A DNA stretch of 64,000 nt from positions 1 to 64,000 of the forward strand of contig JBBFLF010000015.1 in NCBI GenBank assembly GCA_037481655.1, read 5' to 3'. Shown here piece by piece: positions 41,655 to 49,822 of this stretch (position 1 is its first letter; each line of letters opens with the position of its first letter). The notes below the pieces were generated by a model that searched no databases, was not told where the DNA came from, and was given only the letters and a program-made list of their open reading frames with translations. Made by a program: the position numbers and the translations under genes. The DNA comes from Desulfobaccales bacterium. GTDB taxonomy: Bacteria; Desulfobacterota; Desulfobaccia; Desulfobaccales; 0-14-0-80-60-11.

Positions 41655-42911
41655 TCAGCCTGCCGGGGCCTGTGCCCCTGACTCGGCCGTTCCCACCAGC
41701 AAAGCCGCGGCGGCTTTCACCCCCACGGTGAGGGCCCCCTCATCGGGGTTGAAGTCCGGGGAGTGCAGGGCCTGGCCCCGGGTGCCGGGAGTGCGCACCC
41801 CCAGGAAGAAATAAAAGGCGGGCACTTCCTGGGCAAAATAGGCGAAGTCCTCGCTTCCCATGGCCGGCTGGTGGGCGGTCACCCGCCGGGCCCCCAGACA
41901 TTCCCGCAAGATCTGTACCGCCCTATCGGTGAGGCGGGCATCATTTTTCAGGATGGGGTAAATCCCCCGGGTGGTGAGGTCCAGACGGGCGCCGGTGGCC
42001 TTGGCCAGCCCCGCCAGATGGCGGCGCACCGCCGCCAGCACCCGCTCCCGCACTCCCGGAGAGAGAAAGCGCAGGCTCCCCTCCAACACCACCTTGTCCG
42101 CCAGGATATTGAAGCGGTTGCCGCCCTCGATGCGGCCGAAGGTGAGGACGAAGGGCTGGCGGGAGTCCACCTCCTGGGAGAGGGCGCTTTTCAGCACCAC
42201 CAGGGTCTGAGCCGCGGCCAGGATGGGGTCCACGCCCTTGTGGGGGGTGGCGCCGTGGGCCACTTGCCCCGCCACCGTCAGGATGAGGTGCTCGGAGCCC
42301 GCCATCACCACCTCGGGGCAGTAACGCACCTGGCCCACATCCAGGGTGGGGGCCACGTGCAGGCCGAAGACGGCCTCCACCCGGGGGTTGTCCAGCACCC
42401 CGGCCCGCACCATGCCCAGGGCACCGCTATCGGGACCTTGCGGCGGGCCTTCCTCCGCCGGCTGGAAGATAAAGCGCACTTCCCCGGAGAGATGCTCCCG
42501 GAAGCGGCTGAGGAGGGCGGCGGCCCCCAGGGCGATGGCCAGGTGGAAGTCATGGCCGCAGGCGTGCATCACCCCGGCATTTTTGGAACGCCAGGGGACC
42601 TGCACCTCCTCGGTGAGGGGCAGGGCGTCCATATCCGCCCGCCAGGCCACGGTGCGGCCGGGGGAGCTACCCGCCAACCGTCCCACCACCCCATGCCCGG
42701 CGATGCCGGTGGCGACGTCCAGCCCCAATTTCTTCAGGTAGGAGGCCACCGCGGCGGCGGTGCGCCGCTCCTGGTGGGAGAGCTCCGGGTGTTGATGGAA
42801 ATGGCGGCGCAGACGGATAAGCTCTTCTTTGAGGCCCTCCACCGCCTGGGCCGCCTCGGGCCACCACTGTGGCAAAATCGTCTCTGTTTCCGGCATAATC
42901 CTTTCAGGCAC
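41655..42911 (-). CDS. M20-family amidohydrolase
   Basis: The protein has 418 residues. RLRRHFHQHPELSHQERRTA, WRADMDALPLTEEV and NAGVMHACGHDFHLAIALGA with FIFQPAEEGPP give the metal-binding histidines, cysteine and glutamates of the hippurate hydrolase/IAA-amino-acid hydrolase group. AHGATPHKGVDPI lies in the lid domain, and MGSEDFAYFAQEVP near the end completes the site. It should split an N-acyl amino acid. It is convergent with aroB, 12 bases apart. ATG 42911 or 42896 may be the start. Confidence 0.85.
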   Translation of the reverse strand: MPERIMPETETILPQWWPEAAQAVEGLKEELIRLRRHFHQHPELSHQERRTAAAVASYLKKLGLDVATGIAGHGVVGRLAGSSPGRTVAWRADMDALPLTEEVQVPWRSKNAGVMHACGHDFHLAIALGAAALLSRFREHLSGEVRFIFQPAEEGPPQGPDSGALGMVRAGVLDNPRVEAVFGLHVAPTLDVGQVRYCPEVVMAGSEHLILTVAGQVAHGATPHKGVDPILAAAQTLVVLKSALSQEVDSRQPFVLTFGRIEGGNRFNILADKVVLEGSLRFLSPGVRERVLAAVRRHLAGLAKATGARLDLTTRGIYPILKNDARLTDRAVQILRECLGARRVTAHQPAMGSEDFAYFAQEVPAFYFFLGVRTPGTRGQALHSPDFNPDEGALTVGVKAAAALLVGTAESGAQAPAG

Positions 42912-42956
42912 CGGCCTGTCCCTTTCCCGACCCCTTTCTCCTGGGACGCGTCTCGG

Positions 42957-43985
42957 CTATGAAGCCCCCCGACAGAGGACCTCGCCCCGCTCTCCCAGGG
43001 AGCCGGTGACGGTGAACCGCGGGCCCAGGAACTGCTCGATCACCCAGATATTGGTGAGGAGATGGGAGGTCACCGCCTCGGTGGTGAAGCGGGAAGGCCC
43101 CCGGGCCTGGGCCAGGTAGAGGACCAGCTGGTCCGCCCCGTGGCGGTCCAGGGCGGCCTGTCGCGCCTCATAGTGCAGGAAGGCGTCCACCGCTTCATCG
43201 GCCACCTGCTCCGCGGGCTTGCCCCGGGCCCCCAGGGCGCTGAAGCCGGCCCCGGGCCCCCAGAGGAACACCAGGCTGCCGGGGTCCAGGCTGTCGGCCT
43301 CAGCTTCCGCCACCGGCAACCCGGCTCCCAGGCGCTCCCGCAGGCGGGCGGCCTGCCGCCGGCGGACGTGCTCCGGCAGGCGGCCGGCGGCGGACAGGGC
43401 CTGAAGCTCCCCCCGGGTTGCCGGGGTGAGAAGCTCCACCGGCGCCAAGGAGGTGACGGGGGTCACTTCCAGGCGCACCTGACCGCCCCCCCGGGGGTAA
43501 AAGCCCCAACGCTCCAGGCTCAGGCGCACTTGCGCCCCCAACCGGGCCAGCAAGGGCAGAAAGACATGCAGGAGGTAATGCACCGGCGGGCTCCAGGGCA
43601 CGTGGGTGCCGCCTTTGATGATCACCGTGCTCTTGCCGGGGGCAAAGAGGAGGGCCGGCAGGATCGCCTGCGCTACCAGGCTGACGGAGCCGGCGCTCCC
43701 CATGGTTTCGGCCACATCAAAGACATAGTGCCCGGCTTGCACCCGGCCGGGGATGAAGGTGAGCTCCAGACTGTTGAGCTCCGCGCCCTTCACTTCCGCC
43801 CCGGAAATGCGGGCCAGGGCCTTGACCGCGGTGAGATGCTGGGCCTTGAGACCCGGCTTGGGACGGCCGGCCCGGATGTTCTCGATCCTGACCGCCTCAC
43901 CCACCAGGGCAGCCAGAGAAAGGGAGGTCCGGACGATCTGTCCGCCTCCCTCGCCATACGACCCGTCCAGGTACAGCATAGGCAA
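42957..43985 (-). CDS. rtcA: RNA 3'-terminal phosphate cyclase
   Basis: The protein has 342 residues. LDGSYGEGGGQIVRTSLSLA is the family start, followed by PGLKAQHLTAVKALARISGA and ERWGFYPRGGGQVRLEV. The C-terminal HGADQLVLYLAQARGPSRFT and TSHLLTNIWVIEQFLG hold the usual histidine for the AMP adduct. It makes a 2',3'-cyclic phosphate at RNA ends using ATP. No RtcB ligase or RtcR regulator gene is adjacent, unlike the E. coli operon. Confidence 0.9.
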   Translation of the reverse strand: MPMLYLDGSYGEGGGQIVRTSLSLAALVGEAVRIENIRAGRPKPGLKAQHLTAVKALARISGAEVKGAELNSLELTFIPGRVQAGHYVFDVAETMGSAGSVSLVAQAILPALLFAPGKSTVIIKGGTHVPWSPPVHYLLHVFLPLLARLGAQVRLSLERWGFYPRGGGQVRLEVTPVTSLAPVELLTPATRGELQALSAAGRLPEHVRRRQAARLRERLGAGLPVAEAEADSLDPGSLVFLWGPGAGFSALGARGKPAEQVADEAVDAFLHYEARQAALDRHGADQLVLYLAQARGPSRFTTEAVTSHLLTNIWVIEQFLGPRFTVTGSLGERGEVLCRGAS

Positions 43986-44097
43986 AAGAAACCCGTCACC
44001 TCCGGTGCCGGTCCGCCCCTTGTCTGCCCCACACCACCGCTTTCGGCGTCTTTTTCCCCCACGCCGGGGGTTTTCAGTTAACGAAATCCTTGGGCCG

Positions 44098-44310
44098 TCA
44101 ATCTTCCAGGATAAAGATGACCTCCATCTTCACCCGGAAGGTGTTGATCTTGTCGTCTTTCACGGAGATGCGCTGCTCCACGATCCTAAGCCCGGTGATG
44201 TTGCGCAGGGTTTTGGTGGCCCGCTCGAAGCCCACCCTGACGGCATCCTCGAAACTTTCCGGGGATTCGGCGATAATGTGGGTGACCCGGGCGACATTCT
44301 TGCTGGACAT
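44098..44310 (-). CDS. Dodecin family flavin-binding protein
   Basis: The protein has 70 residues. VTHIIAESPESFEDAVRVGF and ERATKTLRNITGLRIVEQRI match dodecins, which assemble twelve copies to store flavins. The conserved tryptophan of the flavin pocket is replaced here (GLRIVEQ), so flavin stacking may be altered. ATG 44310 is supported by aggagg upstream; the in-frame start at 44382 would add an unlikely leader. Confidence 0.8.
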   Translation of the reverse strand: MSSKNVARVTHIIAESPESFEDAVRVGFERATKTLRNITGLRIVEQRISVKDDKINTFRVKMEVIFILED

Positions 44311-44536
44311 GGCATCCCTCCTGGCTGGATTGGCGGCCGCGCCGGCGGCCGCAGGCCCGTGGGCTTTTCTGTCCTTTAACATAAGACCCTCAAGGAGGGA
44401 TGCAAGGAAAAAGCGGCCCCCCAGGGAATTTCCCTGGAAAACGGCAGGGGGAGAGAGGGCAGGGGGCAGGAAGCCATCGTTCCCGGCCCTACCCTCACCC
44501 TATGAGGACCGGCCGGGCCGGATGGCAGGAGGAGAT

Positions 44537-44959
44537 ATGAGCAGAAAAAAGGTTACCGCCGCCCTGGCGGCTGTCTGTCTGGCCCTGGTTTGGGGCGCCT
44601 CGGAGGTCCTGGCCGGGCCGCCGCTGGATCCCCGGGTGGCCCCCCAATGGCAGAGCATCACCACCGTCAGCGATGTGGTCTATGCCCCCAACCTGCCGGT
44701 GGACGTCTTCCGCTACCAGGGGCGCTATTATTGCTATGACGGCCGCTGGTATCAGAGCCAGGCCTGGGGCGGCCCCTGGCGGGTGATCCCGGAGCCGCCC
44801 GCCGTCTTCCGGCAGATTGACGCCTCCTACTTCAAAAAAGTGCCCCCGGGCTGGAGCCGGGGCCGCAAAGTGGGGTGGCAGGGCGGCTCCATGCCCCCGG
44901 GCCAGGCCAAGAAGCAGGGCGGTTTGCCGCCGGGCCAGGCCAAGAAGCGGGGTTATTGA
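44537..44959 (+). CDS. Small secreted protein with C-terminal PPGQAKK repeats
   Basis: The protein has 140 residues. A clear signal peptide (VTAALAAVCLALVWGASEVLA) ends near residue 26. The middle (VFRYQGRYYCYDGRWYQSQA, then WGGPWRVIPEPP) is rich in Tyr, Trp and Gly and resembles small periplasmic proteins of unknown role. The tail repeats MPPGQAKKQGG and LPPGQAKKRGY and is strongly basic. The start has an excellent aggaggag. Family not identified. Binding to nucleic acid or cell-wall polymer is only a guess from charge. Confidence 0.65.
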   Translation: MSRKKVTAALAAVCLALVWGASEVLAGPPLDPRVAPQWQSITTVSDVVYAPNLPVDVFRYQGRYYCYDGRWYQSQAWGGPWRVIPEPPAVFRQIDASYFKKVPPGWSRGRKVGWQGGSMPPGQAKKQGGLPPGQAKKRGY

Positions 44960-45165
44960 CCAAGCCGGTCGGCCGGATCCGGGAGCCCGGCCTCTCATCC
45001 CATGAGAGTGCGCCGGAAGCCGGGGAGAGGGGCGGGGGCTCCCGGCCTTTGACCTCCTCTCCCCGAAGCCAGGGCCTCAGCTTCAACCGAGGTCCGGAAA
45101 AAATCAGGGCGGAGAGGTTCCTCACCTGCCCTGAGAGCGGATTTTCCTGTCCAGACCGGACCCTG

Positions 45166-45750
45166 TCAGCGGAAAAAGGGGAAAGAGACCAAAAGGAAAA
45201 AGCCGTTGATCGAAAAGGCACCTCCCAAGACGGCAGTGACAATGGAGAAGTAATACATCCGCCGGGACTGGGAGATGATGGCGATGCTGGCCAGCACAAT
45301 GGCGATCTGCAGCAGCACCTCGGCATAATCGAAATACGGGTCCTTTTTCTGGTTCAGGTCCCGCTCGGCTTCAAATTGCCGGGCCTCCTTTTCGATGTCC
45401 TTTTTTTCGGTACTGAAGCGCTGGGCCTCGTTGAGGAGATGAGTACGGGCCTCCTGGATTTTTTGCAGCCCTGAAGGGTTGCCGCCGGCGGGATTGGCGG
45501 CCATGGCCTCCAGGAGATACGCCTGGCTGCGGTAGAGATGCTCCCGGATGACCTTGGCCTGATAGTAGGCCCACATGTTGGAGGCCTGCTGCTGCGCCAG
45601 GAGCATCTCTTTCATGGCATTGCTGCCGCCCAGCGAGGTGATGGCCAGCAAGACCGCAAAGATGGCGGTGGTCAGGGCCACCCGCCGGGTGAAGACATCC
45701 TTGCGGGCCTCCTCCAGTTCCTCCACTTCCGGCAGTTCGATCTCAGCCAT
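45166..45750 (-). CDS. DUF4337 family membrane protein
   Basis: The protein has 194 residues. One membrane segment (VALTTAIFAVLLAITSLGGS) lies near residues 24-43, followed by a long helical part with AYYQAKVIREHLYRSQAYLL and RFSTEKKDIEKEARQFEAER. Two membrane segments close it (VLLQIAIVLASIAIISQSRR and a final glycine-rich one). This matches the DUF4337 pattern as remembered; function unknown. The start overlaps the end of a small upstream gene by 8 bases. Confidence 0.72.
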   Translation of the reverse strand: MAEIELPEVEELEEARKDVFTRRVALTTAIFAVLLAITSLGGSNAMKEMLLAQQQASNMWAYYQAKVIREHLYRSQAYLLEAMAANPAGGNPSGLQKIQEARTHLLNEAQRFSTEKKDIEKEARQFEAERDLNQKKDPYFDYAEVLLQIAIVLASIAIISQSRRMYYFSIVTAVLGGAFSINGFFLLVSFPFFR

Positions 45751-45952
45751 ACGACTCCGGGGATTCCTCCTTTATCTCTGCGATGATCCGGGCTCCCTCG
45801 CTCAGGGCGCCGTCCAGCCCGATGACATGCCCCCATTCATCCCTGACCGTCAGGTTCGGGGTGCCGGGGGAATAACCGGCGGCCAGCAGGGCATGGCGCA
45901 CCCGCATGCCGGGAGCCAGCTCCACCGCCCGGTCATTGACATAAACCCGCAT
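45743..45952 (-). CDS. Small beta-grasp-like protein
   Basis: The protein has 69 residues. MRVYVNDRAVELAPGMRVRH, then ALLAAGYSPG and VRDEWGHVIGLDGALSEGAR resemble the ThiS/ubiquitin-like or 2Fe-2S-type fold by strand pattern. There is no C-terminal Gly-Gly and there are no cysteines, so neither sulfur carrier nor iron-sulfur protein is supported. The gene end overlaps the DUF4337 start by 8 bases, so the two are probably made together. The fold is an inference. Confidence 0.55.
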   Translation of the reverse strand: MRVYVNDRAVELAPGMRVRHALLAAGYSPGTPNLTVRDEWGHVIGLDGALSEGARIIAEIKEESPESYG

Positions 45953-46108
45953 AATCTTTCATCCTGCCCTGCCTTTAGAACGCGGCGCTTGAATGGCCGA
46001 CTCTCTTTCCCACTTCCCCCGGTTCTCTCACGAGGTGCGGCGGACGCCGGAAAAGAGCGCAGATGACCCGCTTTTTCTGGCCGGCGCAGGTGCATGCACC
46101 CGGAGGCG

Positions 46109-47644
46109 TCAGGGGAGCGCTTGGATGCGGCCCTCCACCGCAGCCGTCACTGGGCTGTGGCGCTCAAAGTACGCCAGCACCAGGTCCCGGAGATATGTCC
46201 CCGGGTCATTATAGGCCAAGGCGCCGCTTTGCAGCATGCCGCCGGTGCTGCTGAGGCCGGCCTCTTTGAGCACCTCGCCGAAGACGGTGTAGCCGTCGCC
46301 CCCGGCCGCCAGGAAATCATGCGTGGCCAGGACATACACCTTGGCCGGCTCCAGGGGCTGGCCGCCCACCTCCACCTCCACGACGCGGCTGCCGGGCGGG
46401 GCTGTGGCCCGGTAGGCAAACCTCAAGCCCGAGACCTGGGGGAAGCGGCCTTCCCGTTCCGGCAGGCCCGCCACCCCGTGCTCCAGGGCCTGGCGCACCT
46501 GGGCCCCGGTGAGGCGAAAGGCCACCAGGTAATTGTCAAAGGGCAGGGCGGTGTAGATCTGTTTGCGGGTCACCGGGCCTTTGGGGATGCTGGCCCTCAG
46601 GGTGCCGCCGTTGAGCAGGGCGGCATCGGCCCCGGTCCTCTCCCTCATGATGTCCGCCACCAGATTGCCCAGGGCGGTCTCCTGAAGCCGGGCCCGCTCC
46701 GCGTCCAGGTCCACCGCGGCCTCGCCCACCACCACGTTAAGCAGATCATCGACTCTCTGCTGGTATTTCTTGACCAGGGCGAGGATCTTGGGGTCGGCGG
46801 GGCCGAGCCCCGGGCCGATGGGCATCAGCCGTCCCCGAACCGCCGTCACCCGCCCCCGGCGCACTGTCAGGTCCAGCACCCCTAAAAAATTCCCGTGTTC
46901 ATAGGCCTGGACGAGCCAGGTGCCGTTCACCTTCTCCGGCCGCTCCAGGCGGGTGTGGGAATGGCCGCCCACAATGACATCAATGCCGGGCACCGCCTGG
47001 GCCAGCTTCCGGTCCTCGGCATAGCCCAGATGAGAGAGCACCACCACCAGGTCGGCCTCCTGCCGGAGCCGGGGGAGATACTCCCTCACCGTGGCCACCG
47101 GGTCGGCGAAGGTGAGTCCCGTTACATTGCGGGGATGGGTGGCGTGGGGGGTGTCCGGCGTCACCACCCCCAAAACGGCCACCCGCACGCCGCCCACCTT
47201 TTTCACGATATAGGGCTTGAGGCCCGGCAGGCCCTGCACGTTTGCACCCAGGATCGGGAAGACCGCCTGGCGGATCCGCTCCTTCAGCACCTCCACCCCG
47301 AAATCGAATTCATGGTTGCCCACCACCATGGCGTCGAAGCCCATGGCGTTCATGAGCTCGATGACCGAGGCGCCCTGAAAGAGATTGGCCCAGTTGTCGC
47401 CCTGGATCATGTCTCCGGCGGCCAGAAGCAGGCTGGGACGGGCGGCCCGCAGGCGCTTCACCGCGCCGGCCAGGTAGGCCGCCCCGCCCTGCAGCTCCAG
47501 ACTCCCCAGGGGCCGGTGGGGCTCGGCAAAGCCGTGGAAATCATTGACGTGCAGGAGGCGAAGCGTGCCGTCCCCGGCGGCCAGCGGGGCCACCCCCAGG
47601 ACAAGGAGGATCAGAATGGCAATCAGGGTTCTCAGGGTGCGCAT
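46109..47644 (-). CDS. 5'-nucleotidase/UshA-type metallophosphoesterase
   Basis: The protein has 511 residues. A signal peptide (LIAILILLVLGVAPLAAGDG) precedes the mature enzyme. LLHVNDFHGFAEP, LAAGDMIQGDNWANL, VVGNHEFDFGVEVL and DVIVGGHSHTRLE hold the two-metal site in the usual order. The C-terminal substrate domain contains LGNLVADIMRERTGADAALL and YTALPFDNYLVAFRLTGAQV. The product should remove phosphate from nucleotides or related esters in the periplasm. It is divergent from the flippase-like gene. Confidence 0.88.
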   Translation of the reverse strand: MRTLRTLIAILILLVLGVAPLAAGDGTLRLLHVNDFHGFAEPHRPLGSLELQGGAAYLAGAVKRLRAARPSLLLAAGDMIQGDNWANLFQGASVIELMNAMGFDAMVVGNHEFDFGVEVLKERIRQAVFPILGANVQGLPGLKPYIVKKVGGVRVAVLGVVTPDTPHATHPRNVTGLTFADPVATVREYLPRLRQEADLVVVLSHLGYAEDRKLAQAVPGIDVIVGGHSHTRLERPEKVNGTWLVQAYEHGNFLGVLDLTVRRGRVTAVRGRLMPIGPGLGPADPKILALVKKYQQRVDDLLNVVVGEAAVDLDAERARLQETALGNLVADIMRERTGADAALLNGGTLRASIPKGPVTRKQIYTALPFDNYLVAFRLTGAQVRQALEHGVAGLPEREGRFPQVSGLRFAYRATAPPGSRVVEVEVGGQPLEPAKVYVLATHDFLAAGGDGYTVFGEVLKEAGLSSTGGMLQSGALAYNDPGTYLRDLVLAYFERHSPVTAAVEGRIQALP

Positions 47645-47884
47645 GGTGCCCCTCCGGACGCCGGGCCATGGCGGAAATGATGTCCCTAAAATTTATTCCA
47701 GGCTATCGGGGTCGCCTCCTCCTGTCAATGGCGGAATTGCTCCCTGCCGGCCGGCGTGTCTTCAGATAGCCTTGATTATTTACCCAATAATGGCCGCTGG
47801 CGCTTTTCATTCTCCTCTCATTCGGGGGAAAATAGGGTCGGACCGAGGAGAGCGGGCCCTTTGTCCTTTCAGGGGCGCTCTGCA

Positions 47885-49348
47885 ATGGTCAAAAGGCCGC
47901 CCATATCTCCTCCGGATCGTCCTGCATTGTTCAGGAGCTCTCTGGTGACTGCCGACTCGCCATCGGGGCATGGGGTGCTGGCCAAATTTGGGGCCCTGTT
48001 GCTCTCCCGCTGGCTGAAAGAAGGCCTCCAGGCCCTGTTCCTCATCGTCCTGGCCCGGGTCAGTGCGCCCCGCTTCGGCGAGTTCGTGTTGGCCCTGGAG
48101 CTGGGGGCCGTGGTGCTCCTGGCGGCGGAATTCGGCTTCAACGTGGCCCTGGTGCCGCACCTGAACAAGGACCCCGAGGAGGCCCAGGCCGCCTTGAGCC
48201 GTATCTCCTGCCTCAAGGCGCTGCTCCTGGGGCTGGTCTGGCTGGGGCTCGGGGGCTTTGTCCGCTGGCAGGGCTATCCGGCGGAGCTTCAGCGGGTGGT
48301 CCTCCTGATTGCCGGGGGGGTGGGCCTGGAGGCCCTGGCCAGCACCTTTTTCACCTTTCTCCAGGTCCAGGGCCGACAGGCGGCGGAGGGGCGTCTCCGG
48401 GGACTGGCGGCCATCCTGGGGCTGGGGTATGCCTTCCTCACCCTGGCCGCCGGCGCCCCCAGCGTGGTGGTGGCGCTCTTCAAGATCTGGGAAAACCTGG
48501 CCAATCTGGCGGGGGTGCTGGTGCTTTTGCGGCGGAGCCGACCCTTCAGTTGGAGAGGCCTCCAATTCCAGGGCCTGTGGGCCACTTTCTGCCAGGGCCT
48601 TCATTTCGGCCTGCTGGCGGTGCTCTCCGCCTTGCTGAGCCGGGTCAACCTCCTCTTTCTGCAGGCGTACGGCGGCAGCGCCCTGGTGGCCCAGTACGGC
48701 GCCGCCTGGCCCCTGGTGGACGGCCTCCATGCCATCATCTCCGGGCTCCTCCTGCAAAGCGTGCTCTATCCCCTCTTCGTCCGGCTCACCACGGAGGACC
48801 CGGCGGAGCTCTCCCGCCTGGCTTGGCACACCGCCCGGTGGCTCCTGGGCCTCTCCCTGCTCATCGCGCTGGCCCTGGCCATGGAAAGGGACCGGCTCAT
48901 TCCCCTGGTCTTCGGCCCCCAGTATCCGGAGGCGGTGGGGGTCCTGGGGATTCTGGTCTTCTCGGTCCCCTTTGTCTTTCTCCAGAGCCTGGCCGGCTTT
49001 GCCTTGCTCAGCCTGCGTCAGGAACGGCTGCTGGTGGCCTTTTTCGCCGGTGGCCTGCTCTTTAACCTGGCTTTCTCAAGCCTGACGGTGCCCCGCTGGC
49101 CTTTGGCCGGGGCCGCCTGGGCCATGGTGTTCAGCCGGGGGCTGGTGGCCGGCGCGGCGCTGGCGGCTCTGCACCGACGCCTGCCGGTCCTGGGCTGGCG
49201 GCCGGTGGGCTGGCTCTTGGTGGCCACCGGCCTGGGATGGGGGCTGTATCTGGTCTTAACCCCGCTGCTTCCCCGGGAGGTGGCGGAAATCGGAGGGCTG
49301 GCGCCCCTGGCGGCGGCGCTGTGGTGGTGGCGGCTGCCGGGCAGGTAA
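47885..49348 (+). CDS. Polysaccharide biosynthesis/flippase-like membrane protein
   Basis: The protein has 487 residues from ATG 47885 and roughly twelve to fourteen membrane segments. LQALFLIVLARVSAPRFGEF and FGFNVALVPHLNKDPEEAQA open it, as in Wzx-type exporters. Other segments include GVLGILVFSVPFVFLQSLAG and GAAWAMVFSRGLVAGAALA. An in-frame start at 47756 would add 43 polar residues and is thought to be wrong. It lies alone, without transferases beside it; the nearest glycan genes are about 15 kb away. Confidence 0.7.
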   Translation: MVKRPPISPPDRPALFRSSLVTADSPSGHGVLAKFGALLLSRWLKEGLQALFLIVLARVSAPRFGEFVLALELGAVVLLAAEFGFNVALVPHLNKDPEEAQAALSRISCLKALLLGLVWLGLGGFVRWQGYPAELQRVVLLIAGGVGLEALASTFFTFLQVQGRQAAEGRLRGLAAILGLGYAFLTLAAGAPSVVVALFKIWENLANLAGVLVLLRRSRPFSWRGLQFQGLWATFCQGLHFGLLAVLSALLSRVNLLFLQAYGGSALVAQYGAAWPLVDGLHAIISGLLLQSVLYPLFVRLTTEDPAELSRLAWHTARWLLGLSLLIALALAMERDRLIPLVFGPQYPEAVGVLGILVFSVPFVFLQSLAGFALLSLRQERLLVAFFAGGLLFNLAFSSLTVPRWPLAGAAWAMVFSRGLVAGAALAALHRRLPVLGWRPVGWLLVATGLGWGLYLVLTPLLPREVAEIGGLAPLAAALWWWRLPGR

Positions 49349-49390
49349 GGGGGGCGCCGGACTTTTTTTCCGGCCGCGACAAAATTTTTC

Positions 49391-49419
49391 TTGACAGCTT
49401 TCCGGCTGAGATTTATATA
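49391..49419 (+). promoter_or_regulatory. Consensus sigma-70 type promoter
   Basis: A perfect ttgaca (49391-49396), a 17-base spacer and tatata (49414-49419). The transcript should begin near 49426, and only about 70 bases later there is a terminator. Confidence 0.6.
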
Positions 49420-49425
49420 TAATTC

Positions 49426-49498
49426 AAGTCAGGACCTTTATGGTTCTAACCCCCCCCAAACGCCTCCGGTACCTCCCCCACCGGGGGCGTTTTCTTTT
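49426..49498 (+). ncRNA. Possible small RNA of about 73 nucleotides
   Basis: Bounded by the consensus promoter just upstream and a strong terminator at 49461-49498. It contains a cytosine-rich run before the terminator stem. It matches no small RNA family that I can recognise. A short frame (atggttctaac, start 49440) runs through the terminator, so a leader-peptide function cannot be ruled out. Confidence 0.35.
49461..49498 (+). terminator. Strong rho-independent terminator
   Basis: The 9-base-pair stem cgcctccgg / ccgggggcg (one G-T pair) has an 11-base loop and is followed by ttttctttt. Confidence 0.7.
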
Positions 49499-49587
49499 GA
49501 GGGAGATGCCTGCTTGTCGGGCATCGCCCGGTCAAATCCCTCCTTGCGCCTGCTGATCCCCCGTCAGGAGATTTTGCCTCCGGTGGC

Positions 49588-49616
49588 TTGCTTTTTTCTT
49601 TCACATCCGCTATAAA
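49588..49616 (+). promoter_or_regulatory. Promoter for the hisC-cmk-rpsA genes
   Basis: ttgctt (49588-49593), a 17-base spacer and tataaa (49611-49616). A transcript starting near 49623 would have a leader of about 200 bases before hisC. Confidence 0.5.
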
Positions 49617-49680
49617 AAAAGCGTTCCGTCGCCTGCGGCGGCTTAATTGATTTCACGGACACGAGGCAAATTTCCCGGGT

Positions 49681-49732
49681 GAGGAGGCGGTCTCCTCCTG
49701 AGGAGTGGCAGGAGGAGGATGCGCCTGCCACA
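49681..49732 (+). promoter_or_regulatory. Two hairpins in the hisC leader
   Basis: gaggag / ctcctc with a 5-base loop, then gtggcagg / cctgccac with an 11-base loop, both perfect. The second loop contains aggaggagg, so a ribosome-binding-like sequence is held in a loop. No known leader family was recognised. Confidence 0.35.
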
Positions 49733-49822
49733 AGTTTAGGTACGCCGGCAGTTTTTCACGCTTCACCATTGCCCTGAGCCTCTGAGCTCCCTGACGGCCC
49801 CGCCTCTCACCGCCTGTCCTGT

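Larger units (their letters stand above)
49349..49822 (+). other. Long intergenic region with promoters, hairpins and a possible small RNA
   Basis: This stretch of 474 bases has no recognised protein gene. It holds, in order, a strong promoter and short terminated transcript (49391-49498), a second strong promoter (49588-49616) and a leader with two hairpins before hisC. Each is listed separately. Confidence 0.6.

Noticed and set aside
49426-49498. 6S RNA, SRP RNA or tmRNA
   Set aside because: Too short and without the conserved segments of these RNAs.
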